Source: an uncultured Chryseobacterium sp. (GTDB lineage Bacteria > Bacteroidota > Bacteroidia > Flavobacteriales > Weeksellaceae). From it: a stretch of DNA of 64,000 bases. The first letter of the stretch is position 1. Every line of letters starts with the position of its first letter. Below the pieces are notes generated by a model, which worked only from the letters and a program-made list of their open reading frames with translations, did not search any database and was not told where the DNA came from. Shown here in pieces: positions 24,692 to 34,867 of the stretch. A program made the position numbers and the translations under genes. The DNA is taken from positions 1 through 64,000 of the forward strand of contig NZ_CAKZIK010000046.1 of assembly GCF_936933875.1 (NCBI RefSeq). The letters are read 5' to 3'.

Positions 24692-25111
24692 TTAATCTAA
24701 ACCTAAAGGTTTGATTTTCAAATCATTTTTCCATCCTAATCCAAATTTTGTAGTGAGGTAATCTGCTATTAGAATATTATTTAGTTTGGCTGTTTTCTGC
24801 AAGATTGGGGTAATTACACATCCTTCATTAATAATTTTTATGCCGTACTTTTTTTCGAATTCTTTATCATAATAGGGTAAAAACCCAAAATGTACAAACG
24901 CCGCTTTCTGACTGTCTAAAAGATTTTGTAAGTTTTCTTTTGTTGCGTACATAGGCAAATCTACATTATTTATATTCTTGCTAACCCTTACAGTATCAAT
25001 TAATTGTTGATTATCGTATGAGGTGTAAAAGCTCAAATTTTGAGAAGGTGATTTAAAGCTTGCTCCTAAAATTATGATAAGTGCAGGAATAATGATGTAT
25101 AATACCTTCAT
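24692..25111 (-). CDS. unidentified secreted or membrane-anchored protein
   Basis: The 139-residue protein has an N-terminal hydrophobic segment (4-17) consistent with a signal peptide or anchor. A mature part with two YDxxF-like stretches follows (YTSYDNQQL, YYDKEFEKKYGIKII). A single Cys near residue 100 sits in NEGCVITP. I do not recognise the family. It is convergent with the ABC exporter, eight bases apart, and is followed upstream by the groEL terminator. Function cannot be assigned. Confidence 0.6.
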   Translation of the reverse strand: MKVLYIIIPALIIILGASFKSPSQNLSFYTSYDNQQLIDTVRVSKNINNVDLPMYATKENLQNLLDSQKAAFVHFGFLPYYDKEFEKKYGIKIINEGCVITPILQKTAKLNNILIADYLTTKFGLGWKNDLKIKPLGLD

Positions 25112-25167
25112 AGATTGATTTTAAAGATAGATGCTTAAACATTACAAAGGTTAAATACTTAATAAAA

Positions 25168-25198
25168 AAAATCCGTCCAAAAAAATTGAACGGATTTT
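25168..25198. terminator. bidirectional terminator after groEL
   Basis: AAAATCCGT and ACGGATTTT arms close a hairpin with A-rich and T-rich flanks, between the groEL 3' end and the start region of the 139-residue ORF. Confidence 0.75.
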
Positions 25199-25213
25199 AT
25201 ATTGTGATCGCTT

Positions 25214-25248
25214 TTAGCTTCCAGCATCCAGCTTCGAGCCTCCAGCAA
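25214..25248. repeat. 7-bp tandem repeat before the groEL stop
   Basis: Five heptads (TTAGCTT, then four CCAGCAT-like units) end three bases from the groEL stop codon. The unit resembles the reverse complement of the left block of the repeat after hemW. Confidence 0.6.
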
Positions 25249-25251
25249 AAA

Positions 25252-26880
<1,629 letters not shown>

Positions 26881-26990
26881 TTAATGTATTATTGTATTAT
26901 GTACAATGTAAAATGTACTTTTTTGTTTAATTAATTTGATTGCAGATCTGTAAAATACTTTGTACTTTGTACATCGTACTTTTTACAAAT
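26881..26990. repeat. inverted 7-bp repeat arrays in the groES-groEL spacer
   Basis: The left array (26881-26916) repeats nnnATGT-type heptads. The right array (26956-26990) has five TAC-N4 heptads, two of them identical TACTTTG. The left array read on the other strand is also TAC-N4, so the two face each other around ~39 bp of unrelated sequence. They take up most of the spacer within the operon. Confidence 0.65.
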
Positions 26991-26991
26991 C

Positions 26992-27270
26992 TTATCCGAT
27001 GATTCCTAATAAATCACCCTCTTTTACAATCAGATAATCTTTTCCTTCGAATTTCAACTCTGTTCCGGAGTATTTTCCGTAAAGCACTTTATCACCAACA
27101 TTTACTGTCATTGGTTCGTCTTTTTTTCCCGGGCCAACTGCTACAACAGTTCCTTCTTGTGGTTTTTCTTTTGCTGTATCCGGAATGATGATTCCTGATG
27201 CGGTTTTTGTTTCTGCAGCCGTTGGTTCTACCAATACTCGGTCTGCTAAAGGTTTAAAATTTACTGACAT
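26992..27270 (-). CDS. groES: 10-kDa co-chaperonin GroES
   Basis: The 92-residue protein forms the heptameric lid of the GroEL chamber. [11 protein letters not shown], the mobile-loop region ending [15 protein letters not shown], and [13 protein letters not shown] are characteristic. It is first in the groESL operon, with a promoter-like site upstream. Confidence 0.97.
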   Translation of the reverse strand: MSVNFKPLADRVLVEPTAAETKTASGIIIPDTAKEKPQEGTVVAVGPGKKDEPMTVNVGDKVLYGKYSGTELKFEGKDYLIVKEGDLLGIIG

Positions 27271-27329
27271 AACATATTTATTTAATTAATTTTTTCAAGT
27301 TGACTTCTTATTCCCTAAAAAAGTGCCAA

Positions 27330-27337
27330 CAAAAATA
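27330..27337 (-). promoter_or_regulatory. TAnnTTTG promoter of groESL
   Basis: On the minus strand TATTTTTG is followed at once by TTGGCAC, about 60 bases upstream of the groES start. No CIRCE inverted repeat was seen, so heat control, if any, uses another system. Confidence 0.5.
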
Positions 27338-27389
27338 CTTTGAAAATCTGTCAGACTGTGATAATGAAACGTGAAATTTTGGCAGAAAA

Positions 27390-27420
27390 AAAGTCACTTC
27401 AAAATTTTTGAAATGACTTT
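27390..27420. terminator. terminator after the M1 peptidase gene
   Basis: AAAGTCACTTCAAAA pairs with TTTTTGAAATGACTTT apart from one mismatch, with A-rich and T-rich flanks. It lies 23 bases beyond the stop of the minus-strand peptidase. Confidence 0.8.
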
Positions 27421-27442
27421 TTTTCTTTTTCTTCTTCTTGAA

Positions 27443-29809
27443 TTAATTTTTCTTTCCTGCAGCCTGCATTGGATTTATGGTTCCGGAACCTGCACCTCTT
27501 GCAGCACCTTGTTTTTGTTTGAATACCTGGAACTTCGATTCTGGCGCTGGAATTTCGCCCCAGAAATTATTGGAAGTATCAATGTCTGCCGTTTCTTTCA
27601 TTGGGTCAAGCTGTACGGATTTTAATTTTTTATCAAAATAATATGTCAGCGAAACATTTTTTTCATTGCTTCTCCAAACTTGTACTGCACGTTTATCGCG
27701 AAGTTTTGTTCCGTCTTCAAAAGTGAATTCAAGAATAATCGGCATCACCAAACCGCCTTTGTTTGTAAAATCTATTTGGTAAGCATTAAGATTCTGAAGT
27801 TTTGCTCGGTCTGCAGCACTTACATTTTCGTAAACATCAGCTTTGAAAGTATATTCTTTTACATTATCCACTTTTTCCTGACCTCTGTCGTAACGGTAAT
27901 AAAAATCCTGAAGACTTTTATCTTTATCTACTTCAAATGCTATTTTTTCTTCACGGTTACGAACCTTAGAAATGTCATCAAATTCATTAATGTTTGGTTT
28001 CTCTACAGTATATTTTCTTTCAAAAGGTTTTGCAGGAGAATCAAAATCCGGAGCTGCCACAGAAACTTTGTCAATAGAAATATCAACAGGGTCAATTCCG
28101 TAGAACCATCCTCTCCAGAACCAATCTAAATCTTCACCGCTGGCATCTTCCATCGTTCTGAATAAATCTGCAGGTTCCGGATGACGAAAAGCCCATCTCT
28201 GGGAATAGGTTTTGAATGCTTTATCAAACAAATCTCTTCCCATAATGGTTTCACGAAGAATATTTAAGCCTGTTGCAGGTTTTGAATAGGCATTCGGACC
28301 AAAGCGTGCAATGTTTTCGGAGTTGGTCATAATTGGTTCCAGCTCATCTTTTGGCAATTTCATATAATCTACAATCGTATGTGCAGGTCCTCTTCTGGAA
28401 GGAAATTTATTGTCCCATTTTTCTTCAGTAAGATATTCAACAAAAGTATTTAAACCTTCATCCATCCAGCTCCATTGTCTTTCATCAGAATTGATAATCA
28501 TTGGGAAGAAATTGTGACCAACCTCATGAATAATTACGCCAATCATTCCGTTTTTGGTTCCTTCGGAATAGGTACCGTCTTTTTCAGTTCTACCGAAGTT
28601 GAAGCAAATCATCGGATATTCCATCCCATTAGAAGCCTCGATAGACTGTGCTACAGGATAAGGATAAGGAATGGTGAATTCAGAATACGTTTTAATGGTA
28701 TGAGCTACCGCTTTTGTTGAATATTTTCTGTAAAGTCCATACGCTTCTTTTGGATAAAGACTCATCGCCATAACCTGGTTTTTGTTTTCTGGAATGGTAA
28801 CTTTCATACCGTCCCAAACAAATTTTCTGGATGAAGTCCATGCGAAATCTCTTACATCATTGGCTTCGAAAACCCATGTTTTTCTTTGTTTTGATTTTGA
28901 CTTTTCAGCTTTTTTGGCTTCATCTAAAGTTACAATTTCAACAGGTTCGCTGGAAGTTTGTGCCTGTTTCCAACGTGAAAGTTGAGCGGAAGACAAAACC
29001 TGTTCGTAATTTATTCCCTGTCCTGTTGCAGCTACGATGTGGTCTGCAGGAACGTTCATCGCAACTTTATAATTTCCGAAAACCAAAGCAAATTCGCCTC
29101 TTCCGGTAAACTGATGGTTTTGCCAACCCTGGAAATCGCTGTAAACACACATTCTTGGGAACCATTGCGTCATCGTATAAACATCGTTTCCGTCTTCAGG
29201 GAAGTTTTCGAAACCACCACGTCCTCCCATTTTCATACGGTCGGAAATATTGTAATTCCAATCAATTTTAAAAGTGAATTTTTCTCCTTTTTTTAAAACC
29301 TTAGGAAGGTCAATACGCATCATGGTTTTATTTACCGTATATTTTAAAGCATTTCCGGAAGCATCTGTAACTTTTTCAAGATTTACGCCGTAACCATTGT
29401 CTTTCACAGGAAGTTCAGAAGATTTTAAATTATCTGCATTAGCCTGTTTTGGAAGTTTTGAGTTTCCACTGTAGCCGGAATTGTTGATGGAAGAATGTTG
29501 ATTTTCATCGAGCTGAAGCCACAAATAATCTAAATTATCAGGAGAGTTGTTAATGTAAGTTACAGTTTCTGAACCCTTTAGATTTCTTTTGTCTTCGTCC
29601 AAATATGCTGTAATATCGTAATCTGCTCTATTTTGCCAATAACCTTGTCCAGGAGCTCCGGATGCTGTTCTGTAAACATTGGGAGTGGGAAGAATAGTTC
29701 CTAATTGCTCAAACTTATTGCCGTGGTTGCTACCCGGATTATTCTGATGATTTTGAGCAAATCCCAAAGCGGAGCAGAAAATAATGGAATGTAATAGTTT
29801 GATTTTCAT
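27443..29809 (-). CDS. M1 family zinc aminopeptidase-like protein, secreted
   Basis: The 788-residue protein has a signal peptide (1-18, ending GFAQ) and an N-terminal beta domain. The gluzincin catalytic domain has HEVGH at residues 428-432 and the third ligand Glu451 in WMDEGLN, the spacing expected for M1. The GxMEN exopeptidase motif appears as SNGMEYP, so amino-terminal specificity is uncertain. A Gly/Lys-rich tail ends the protein. It probably degrades peptides in the periplasm or outside. HupE/UreJ and DUF6702 genes lie upstream. Confidence 0.92.
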   Translation of the reverse strand: MKIKLLHSIIFCSALGFAQNHQNNPGSNHGNKFEQLGTILPTPNVYRTASGAPGQGYWQNRADYDITAYLDEDKRNLKGSETVTYINNSPDNLDYLWLQLDENQHSSINNSGYSGNSKLPKQANADNLKSSELPVKDNGYGVNLEKVTDASGNALKYTVNKTMMRIDLPKVLKKGEKFTFKIDWNYNISDRMKMGGRGGFENFPEDGNDVYTMTQWFPRMCVYSDFQGWQNHQFTGRGEFALVFGNYKVAMNVPADHIVAATGQGINYEQVLSSAQLSRWKQAQTSSEPVEIVTLDEAKKAEKSKSKQRKTWVFEANDVRDFAWTSSRKFVWDGMKVTIPENKNQVMAMSLYPKEAYGLYRKYSTKAVAHTIKTYSEFTIPYPYPVAQSIEASNGMEYPMICFNFGRTEKDGTYSEGTKNGMIGVIIHEVGHNFFPMIINSDERQWSWMDEGLNTFVEYLTEEKWDNKFPSRRGPAHTIVDYMKLPKDELEPIMTNSENIARFGPNAYSKPATGLNILRETIMGRDLFDKAFKTYSQRWAFRHPEPADLFRTMEDASGEDLDWFWRGWFYGIDPVDISIDKVSVAAPDFDSPAKPFERKYTVEKPNINEFDDISKVRNREEKIAFEVDKDKSLQDFYYRYDRGQEKVDNVKEYTFKADVYENVSAADRAKLQNLNAYQIDFTNKGGLVMPIILEFTFEDGTKLRDKRAVQVWRSNEKNVSLTYYFDKKLKSVQLDPMKETADIDTSNNFWGEIPAPESKFQVFKQKQGAARGAGSGTINPMQAAGKKN

Positions 29810-29882
29810 ATAGTAAAGTGAGTTTTATTTTTTTTGAATTTCAAATTTAATTTAAATGTTTTACATAATAATGGACATTGCA

Positions 29883-30455
29883 CTAAATTCTTTCTAAAAT
29901 CATTTTTGAAGATAGTAAAATAGCTAATACTGAAACACCGAAAATCCAATATTTTTGATTTAATTTTAAAAATTTTGAAAGCAGGTAAAAAATTCCTGAA
30001 ATAAGGATTACCACAACTATTTGTCCCAATTCTAAACCGATGTTAAAACCCAAAAGAGGAACTCCAATATTTTCTTCAGAAGAAATCATCACTCTTGCTG
30101 TATTGGCAAAGCCCAGCCCATGAATAAAACCGAAAAATAAGGCCAAAAAGTAATTTATTTTCATCAGTCTGGCTTGTTGTTTTTGCAAGAAAATATTATC
30201 CAAAGCGGTTAAAAATATTGTTATTGGTATTAAAATTTCTACGAGTTTTGATGAAAGTCTTATGATATCTAAAATACTCAAAGTTAAAGTGATAGAATGA
30301 CCAATCGTAAATGCAGTTATCAAAATCAGAATTGACTTCCATTCCTTAAATGAATAAGCCGCTACTAAAACCAATATGAAAAGCTGATGATCAAGTGCAT
30401 CTAATGAGATAATATGTTCCCAACCAATTTTTATATAAAACAGAAAATCGTTCAT
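29883..30455 (-). CDS. HupE/UreJ family membrane protein
   Basis: The 190-residue protein has about six helices with HupE/UreJ motifs: DALDHQLFILVLVAAYSF, ITAFTIGHSITLTL and FGFIHGLGFA. Conserved His residues in these helices suggest metal (nickel or other) binding. Family members are proposed metal permeases. No hydrogenase or urease genes are nearby. It sits between the M1 peptidase and the divergent DUF6702 gene. Confidence 0.9.
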   Translation of the reverse strand: MNDFLFYIKIGWEHIISLDALDHQLFILVLVAAYSFKEWKSILILITAFTIGHSITLTLSILDIIRLSSKLVEILIPITIFLTALDNIFLQKQQARLMKINYFLALFFGFIHGLGFANTARVMISSEENIGVPLLGFNIGLELGQIVVVILISGIFYLLSKFLKLNQKYWIFGVSVLAILLSSKMILERI

Positions 30456-30517
30456 TAAGTAATTTTGATGTACGAAAATAATGATTATTTTCGTTTTCTT
30501 ATTCTTAGAAATTACTG

Positions 30518-31021
30518 ATGAAGAAACTTATCTTAATCTTATGCTCTTTATTGTTTTTAACAAGTTCATTTACCGAAGTTATACATCCATATCATGTTGG
30601 TTCTGTTGAATTTAAATATAATGTAACTTCCAAAACTTTTGAAATTACGGGCAGATTTTTTTTAGATGATTTGGAAACAGCACTTCAAGAAAAATATGGC
30701 ACAATGCTTCGTTTTCAGGATGAAAAATACAAAGCTAATATGGATGAAGTATTAAAAAAATATTGTGCTGAGTATTTACGTTTAAAGACTGATAGTCAAT
30801 TTGTTAATGTTAATTACGTTGGCTATGAAGAAGATCGAGAAAGCGTAAATATTTATCTGGAATCCGATAAAATTAAGGCGCCCAAAAAAGTAGAAACCGC
30901 GGTAAGTTTTCTATATAATTATTATGATGACCAAATTAATCTCGTGCATATTATCGTCAACGGTAACCGCAAAAGTACCAAACTAACCTATCCGGATCGG
31001 TATTCCTTTCAAACTTTCTAG
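30518..31021 (+). CDS. DUF6702 family secreted protein
   Basis: The 167-residue protein has a signal peptide (1-17) and a mature beta-rich domain. HPYHVGSVEFKYN and KTFEITGRFFLDDLETAL identify DUF6702, a Bacteroidota family that usually lies beside HupE/UreJ and M1 peptidase genes, as here. Role unknown; metal handling together with HupE is a guess from context. Its TAG stop overlaps the TAG stop of the convergent gene in one shared CTAG. Confidence 0.8.
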   Translation: MKKLILILCSLLFLTSSFTEVIHPYHVGSVEFKYNVTSKTFEITGRFFLDDLETALQEKYGTMLRFQDEKYKANMDEVLKKYCAEYLRLKTDSQFVNVNYVGYEEDRESVNIYLESDKIKAPKKVETAVSFLYNYYDDQINLVHIIVNGNRKSTKLTYPDRYSFQTF

Positions 31022-31599
31022 AACGTTTCGTTAATTTTAATGCAGAACTCGTGTAAATCCGGAAAAAAAGCATCAAAACACTCTTTAAGAAAAGGTTTAT
31101 GATGAATGAATAAACCGTAAACCGGTGTATTTTTTTCTAAAAACCTGGCTTTATGCAGCACATTGCGGATGCTGTATTCCATTCCCCAATCGTATCTGTA
31201 ATTGTAAAGCCAGTTGTCCTGTTGCATTCTTGGTAAAACCTGCCGAAAATTTTCGGGCAAATTTTTTTCATATTGATATAAAACCTTATAGACATGAGCG
31301 GTGAATTCCCGCCATTCTTTTGCAGATTTTATGGATTTGTCATTCGCCAAAAAATAATCAAAGCAAACATCTACAAAAGCTCCGGAATATAGCCTTACCA
31401 AAGGTTGAAAAACAGTTTTTGCTTCCGAAACTTTGGGATGAACATCGGTAAAAGCGTCAATCGCTCGATGCAACATTACGCCTTGTTGAATTTTTTCAGG
31501 CAATAGTTTCTTATCGCGGTTTCGGATGAAATCACCAATTAAATTTCCCACGATTTGTTCATCGGTAAAGGAAAGGAAGCTGTGCGCAAGGAAATTCAT
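31018..31599 (-). CDS. acyl carrier protein phosphodiesterase-like (AcpH/DUF479)
   Basis: The 193-residue HD-like protein opens with MNFLAHSFLSFTDEQIVGNLIGDFI and has HRAIDAFTDVHPKV and GAFVDVCFDYFLA, the AcpH pattern. AcpH removes the 4'-phosphopantetheine arm from holo-ACP. Many bacterial homologues are untested, so the reaction is inferred from the family. Single gene, followed upstream by a repeat region and radA. Confidence 0.87.
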   Translation of the reverse strand: MNFLAHSFLSFTDEQIVGNLIGDFIRNRDKKLLPEKIQQGVMLHRAIDAFTDVHPKVSEAKTVFQPLVRLYSGAFVDVCFDYFLANDKSIKSAKEWREFTAHVYKVLYQYEKNLPENFRQVLPRMQQDNWLYNYRYDWGMEYSIRNVLHKARFLEKNTPVYGLFIHHKPFLKECFDAFFPDLHEFCIKINETF

Positions 31600-31605
31600 T
31601 CGTTT

Positions 31606-31687
31606 AAATGAAAATTGAAAATGGTGAATTGAAAATTTTTCACTATATAAATTTAAACATTTTCAGCTTTCAATTCTATCTTTTCCA
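31606..31687. repeat. inverted 7-bp repeat blocks between acpH-like gene and radA
   Basis: The left block (31606-31640) has AATTGAA-type heptads. The right block (31660-31687) has TTTTCAG/CTTTCAA-type units, which match the left read on the other strand. It fills the spacer and ends exactly at the radA stop codon. Confidence 0.6.
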
Positions 31688-33034
31688 TTAAAAAAGTTTC
31701 TCATGAAACTCCTCAATTTTACTCACTTCTTCAATCTTAATTCCGTATTTTCTTTTTGGAATTTTATTCAGATTAGAGACGAAAATTTTGTCATAACCCA
31801 ACTTTTCAGCTTCAGAAATTCTTTGTTCGATTTGCGGAACCGGACGAATTTCCCCGCTCAAACCTATTTCTCCGGCAAAACAGAATTTTTCGGAAATTGC
31901 GATGTCATCATTTGATGAAAGAATGGAAGCGATCACTGCCAAATCCAAAGCAGGATCGTCGGTTTTTATTCCGCCTGTAATATTCAGGAAAACGTCTTTA
32001 GCTCCAAGTTGAAAACCTGCACGTTTTTCCAAAACTGCCAATAGCATATTCAGTCTTTTGGAATCAAATCCGGTGCAACTTCTTTGCGGAGTTCCATAAA
32101 CAGCGGTGGAAACCAAAGCCTGAATTTCCAACAGCATCGGACGATTTCCTTCCAAAGTTACGGCGATGGCATTTCCGGAAAGTTCTTCAAATTTTTTGGT
32201 GATAAGAATTTCTGAAGGATTTTTTATTTCCTTCAAACCTTGAGAAACCATCTCATAAATCCCGATTTCCTGTGTGGAACCGAAACGGTTTTTGTTGGCT
32301 CTCAATAATCTGAACAGGTGATTTCTGTCTCCGTCAAAATTTAAAACCACATCCACCATATGTTCCAAAACTTTCGGACCTGCAATTTGTCCGTCTTTGG
32401 TGATGTGTCCGACTAAAATGATCGGAGTATTATTTTCTTTGGCAAATTTGATGAGTTCGTTGGAAGTTTCGCGGATTTGTGAAACGGTTCCAGGAGAACT
32501 TTCCAATAATTGAGAATGAAGCGTTTGAATGGAATCCACAATCATCAAATCGGGCTCGAGTTTTTTAGCTTCGTGGATGATTTTTTCCACCGAAACTTCG
32601 GTAAACAGAAAACAGTTAGGATTTTGGATATCTGTTAATCTATCTGCACGCATTTTAATTTGCGACGCACTTTCTTCGCCCGAAACATAAAGAATTTTCT
32701 TCTTCATTTTCAAAGCCAACTGTAGCAAAAGTGTGGATTTCCCAATTCCAGGTTCTCCACCAATCAAAATAACCGAGCCCAAAACAATTCCGCCACCTAG
32801 AACGCGGTTCAGTTCTTCGGAAATGGTTTTAATGCGTGGTTCTTCATTGGTTTCAACTTCGATGATGTTGATAATGTGGTTTTTCTTTTTCTCCAATGAA
32901 TTTTTTGGAGAAGATTTTTCCACGATTTCTTCCACCAAAGTATTCCATGAGCCGCAGTTTTTACACTGTCCGTGCCATTGTGTAAACTGGGTGCCGCAAT
33001 TTTGGCAGTAATATGCAGTTTTGAGTTTTGCCAT
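31688..33034 (-). CDS. radA: DNA repair protein RadA
   Basis: The 448-residue protein has an N-terminal C4 zinc finger (CQNCGTQFTQWHGQCKNC) and a RecA-like ATPase with Walker A GGEPGIGKSTLL. The RadA motif KNRFGSTQEIG and a C-terminal Lon-like domain follow. RadA drives branch migration in recombinational repair. Length and all domains are standard. It diverges from pyrG, with overlapping control regions. Confidence 0.96.
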   Translation of the reverse strand: MAKLKTAYYCQNCGTQFTQWHGQCKNCGSWNTLVEEIVEKSSPKNSLEKKKNHIINIIEVETNEEPRIKTISEELNRVLGGGIVLGSVILIGGEPGIGKSTLLLQLALKMKKKILYVSGEESASQIKMRADRLTDIQNPNCFLFTEVSVEKIIHEAKKLEPDLMIVDSIQTLHSQLLESSPGTVSQIRETSNELIKFAKENNTPIILVGHITKDGQIAGPKVLEHMVDVVLNFDGDRNHLFRLLRANKNRFGSTQEIGIYEMVSQGLKEIKNPSEILITKKFEELSGNAIAVTLEGNRPMLLEIQALVSTAVYGTPQRSCTGFDSKRLNMLLAVLEKRAGFQLGAKDVFLNITGGIKTDDPALDLAVIASILSSNDDIAISEKFCFAGEIGLSGEIRPVPQIEQRISEAEKLGYDKIFVSNLNKIPKRKYGIKIEEVSKIEEFHEKLF

Positions 33035-33088
33035 ACTGCGAAGGTCGGGAATTTTCGCAAAAGTTTTGCCTCGTATCTCAAATTCCTT

Positions 33089-33096
33089 TAACTTTG
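33089..33096 (+). promoter_or_regulatory. TAnnTTTG promoter element of pyrG
   Basis: TAACTTTG ends 15 bases before the ATG at 33112 and lies downstream of the longer in-frame ATG at 33028. It therefore supports the shorter pyrG start. Confidence 0.6.
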
Positions 33097-33111
33097 CACA
33101 AACCTAATCTA

Positions 33112-34716
33112 ATGAGTAAAAAGAACACGAAGTACATCTTTGTAACAGGAGGCGTTACTTCTTCACTTGGTAAAGGAATTGTCTCGGCTTCTTTGGGACT
33201 TCTGTTAAAATCTCGCGGCTTCAACGTTACCATCCAAAAGCTTGATCCCTATATCAACATCGATCCCGGAACTCTTAATCCTTATGAACACGGCGAATGT
33301 TATGTAACAGAAGACGGCGCGGAAACCGATTTGGATTTAGGACATTACGAAAGATTTCTTGATTCTCCAACATCGCAAAACAATAATGTGACGACAGGAA
33401 GAATTTATCAAACCGTTATTGAAAAAGAACGTAAAGGCGATTTTCTTGGAAAAACCGTTCAGGTTATTCCGCATATTACCAATGAGATAAAGCGCCGTAT
33501 TAAAATCCTAGCAAAACAGAATTACGATATCATCATCACCGAAATTGGTGGAACTGTGGGAGATATTGAATCCCTTCCTTACATAGAATCTGTTCGTCAG
33601 TTGAAATGGGAATTGGGCGAAAAAAATTCGATGGTGATTCATTTGACGCTGCTTCCTTATCTTTCTTCGAGTGGTGAATTAAAAACAAAACCTTCGCAAC
33701 ATTCTGTTCGTCAGTTGATGGAAAGCGGAATTCAGGCCGATGTTTTGGTGTGCAGAACAGAGCATAAAATTCCGAAGGAACAAAGAGCAAAATTGGCGCA
33801 GTTTTGCAATGTTGCTTTAGAAAATGTAATTGAATGTAAAGATTTGGACACCATTTACGAGGTTCCTTTATATCTTCAGAAGCAGGATTTTGATGATGTA
33901 GTTTTGAAAGAATTAGGCTTGAAATCGGACAAAAAAGCAGAACTGAAAGACTGGAAAACTTTCCTTAAAAAATATCAGAATCCGAAAAAATCGGTGGAAA
34001 TTGCACTGGTTGGAAAATATGTTTCGCTTCAAGATTCTTATAAATCTATTGCGGAAGCTTTTATTCACGCAGGAGCTGAACAGGAAACCGAAGTGAAAGT
34101 CCGTTGGGTGTACAGCGGTGATATTACGGCTGAAAACGTGAAAGAAACCTTTAAAGGAATTGACGGAATGTTGATTGCACCCGGTTTTGGAGACAGAGGA
34201 ATTGAAGGAAAAATCCTTTCTGCAAAATATGCCAGAGAAAATAAAATTCCTTTGCTGGGAATTTGTTTGGGAATGCAGATTATGACCATTGAATTTGCAA
34301 GAAATGTTTTAGGACTTGAAAAATCCAATTCTATGGAATTCGATACTTCAACCCCTGATCCTGTAATTTCTTTAATGGCAGACCAAAAAAATGTGGTTGA
34401 TAAAGGTGGAACGATGCGTCTTGGTGCCTGGAAATGTTCGTTGAAGCAAGGTTCGAAACTGGCAGATATTTATGGAAATAAAAATATTTCGGAGAGGCAT
34501 CGCCACAGATACGAGTTCAATTCAGAATATCAGGAAGATTTCGAAAAGAACGGTTTGGTTCCGACAGGATTTAATCCGGATACAAAGCTTGTAGAAACTT
34601 TGGAACTGAAAGACCATCCTTTCTACATCGGAGTGCAGTATCACCCCGAATATAAGAGTACGGTAGAAACTCCGCATCCTTTGTTTAAAGCGTTGATAAA
34701 GGCTTGTACTAAATAG
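33112..34716 (+). CDS. pyrG: CTP synthase
   Basis: The 534-residue enzyme aminates UTP to CTP using glutamine and ATP. The synthetase domain begins KYIFVTGGVTSSLGKGI. The glutamine amidotransferase domain has the nucleophile Cys in LLGICLGMQ and the His-Glu pair in YHPEY. A longer frame would add 28 residues that overlap the radA leader and lie upstream of the promoter element, so it is rejected. Length is standard. Confidence 0.97.
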   Translation: MSKKNTKYIFVTGGVTSSLGKGIVSASLGLLLKSRGFNVTIQKLDPYINIDPGTLNPYEHGECYVTEDGAETDLDLGHYERFLDSPTSQNNNVTTGRIYQTVIEKERKGDFLGKTVQVIPHITNEIKRRIKILAKQNYDIIITEIGGTVGDIESLPYIESVRQLKWELGEKNSMVIHLTLLPYLSSSGELKTKPSQHSVRQLMESGIQADVLVCRTEHKIPKEQRAKLAQFCNVALENVIECKDLDTIYEVPLYLQKQDFDDVVLKELGLKSDKKAELKDWKTFLKKYQNPKKSVEIALVGKYVSLQDSYKSIAEAFIHAGAEQETEVKVRWVYSGDITAENVKETFKGIDGMLIAPGFGDRGIEGKILSAKYARENKIPLLGICLGMQIMTIEFARNVLGLEKSNSMEFDTSTPDPVISLMADQKNVVDKGGTMRLGAWKCSLKQGSKLADIYGNKNISERHRHRYEFNSEYQEDFEKNGLVPTGFNPDTKLVETLELKDHPFYIGVQYHPEYKSTVETPHPLFKALIKACTK

Positions 34717-34728
34717 TAAAAAAATAAG

Positions 34729-34753
34729 TGTCCGAAAAAATTCGGACATTTTT
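34729..34753 (+). terminator. pyrG terminator
   Basis: TGTCCGAA pairs with TTCGGACA around AAAA, followed by a T-run. Confidence 0.8.
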
Positions 34754-34792
34754 ATTTAATGACAAAATAGACAAGGGTTTATAAAAAATCAT

Positions 34793-34800
34793 TATTTTTG
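34793..34800 (+). promoter_or_regulatory. TAnnTTTG promoter element of yidC
   Basis: TATTTTTG lies 67 bases upstream of the yidC ATG, leaving a leader of about 60 bases. Confidence 0.5.
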
Positions 34801-34867
34801 TCACCGCAAAATTAAGGGGTACAGATTTTGTGAATTGTGCCCGAAACATTTAATTTAAACTAAAATA

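Noticed and set aside
26881..26990. CRISPR array
   Set aside because: The units are 7 bp, degenerate and contiguous, with no spacers; the same holds for the other heptad arrays. No cas genes are present.
28475..29296. Plus-strand ORFs opposite the M1 peptidase
   Set aside because: Their products lack domain features and mirror the codons of a clear gene on the other strand; similar shadows opposite groEL, dcp and kefB were dropped for the same reason.
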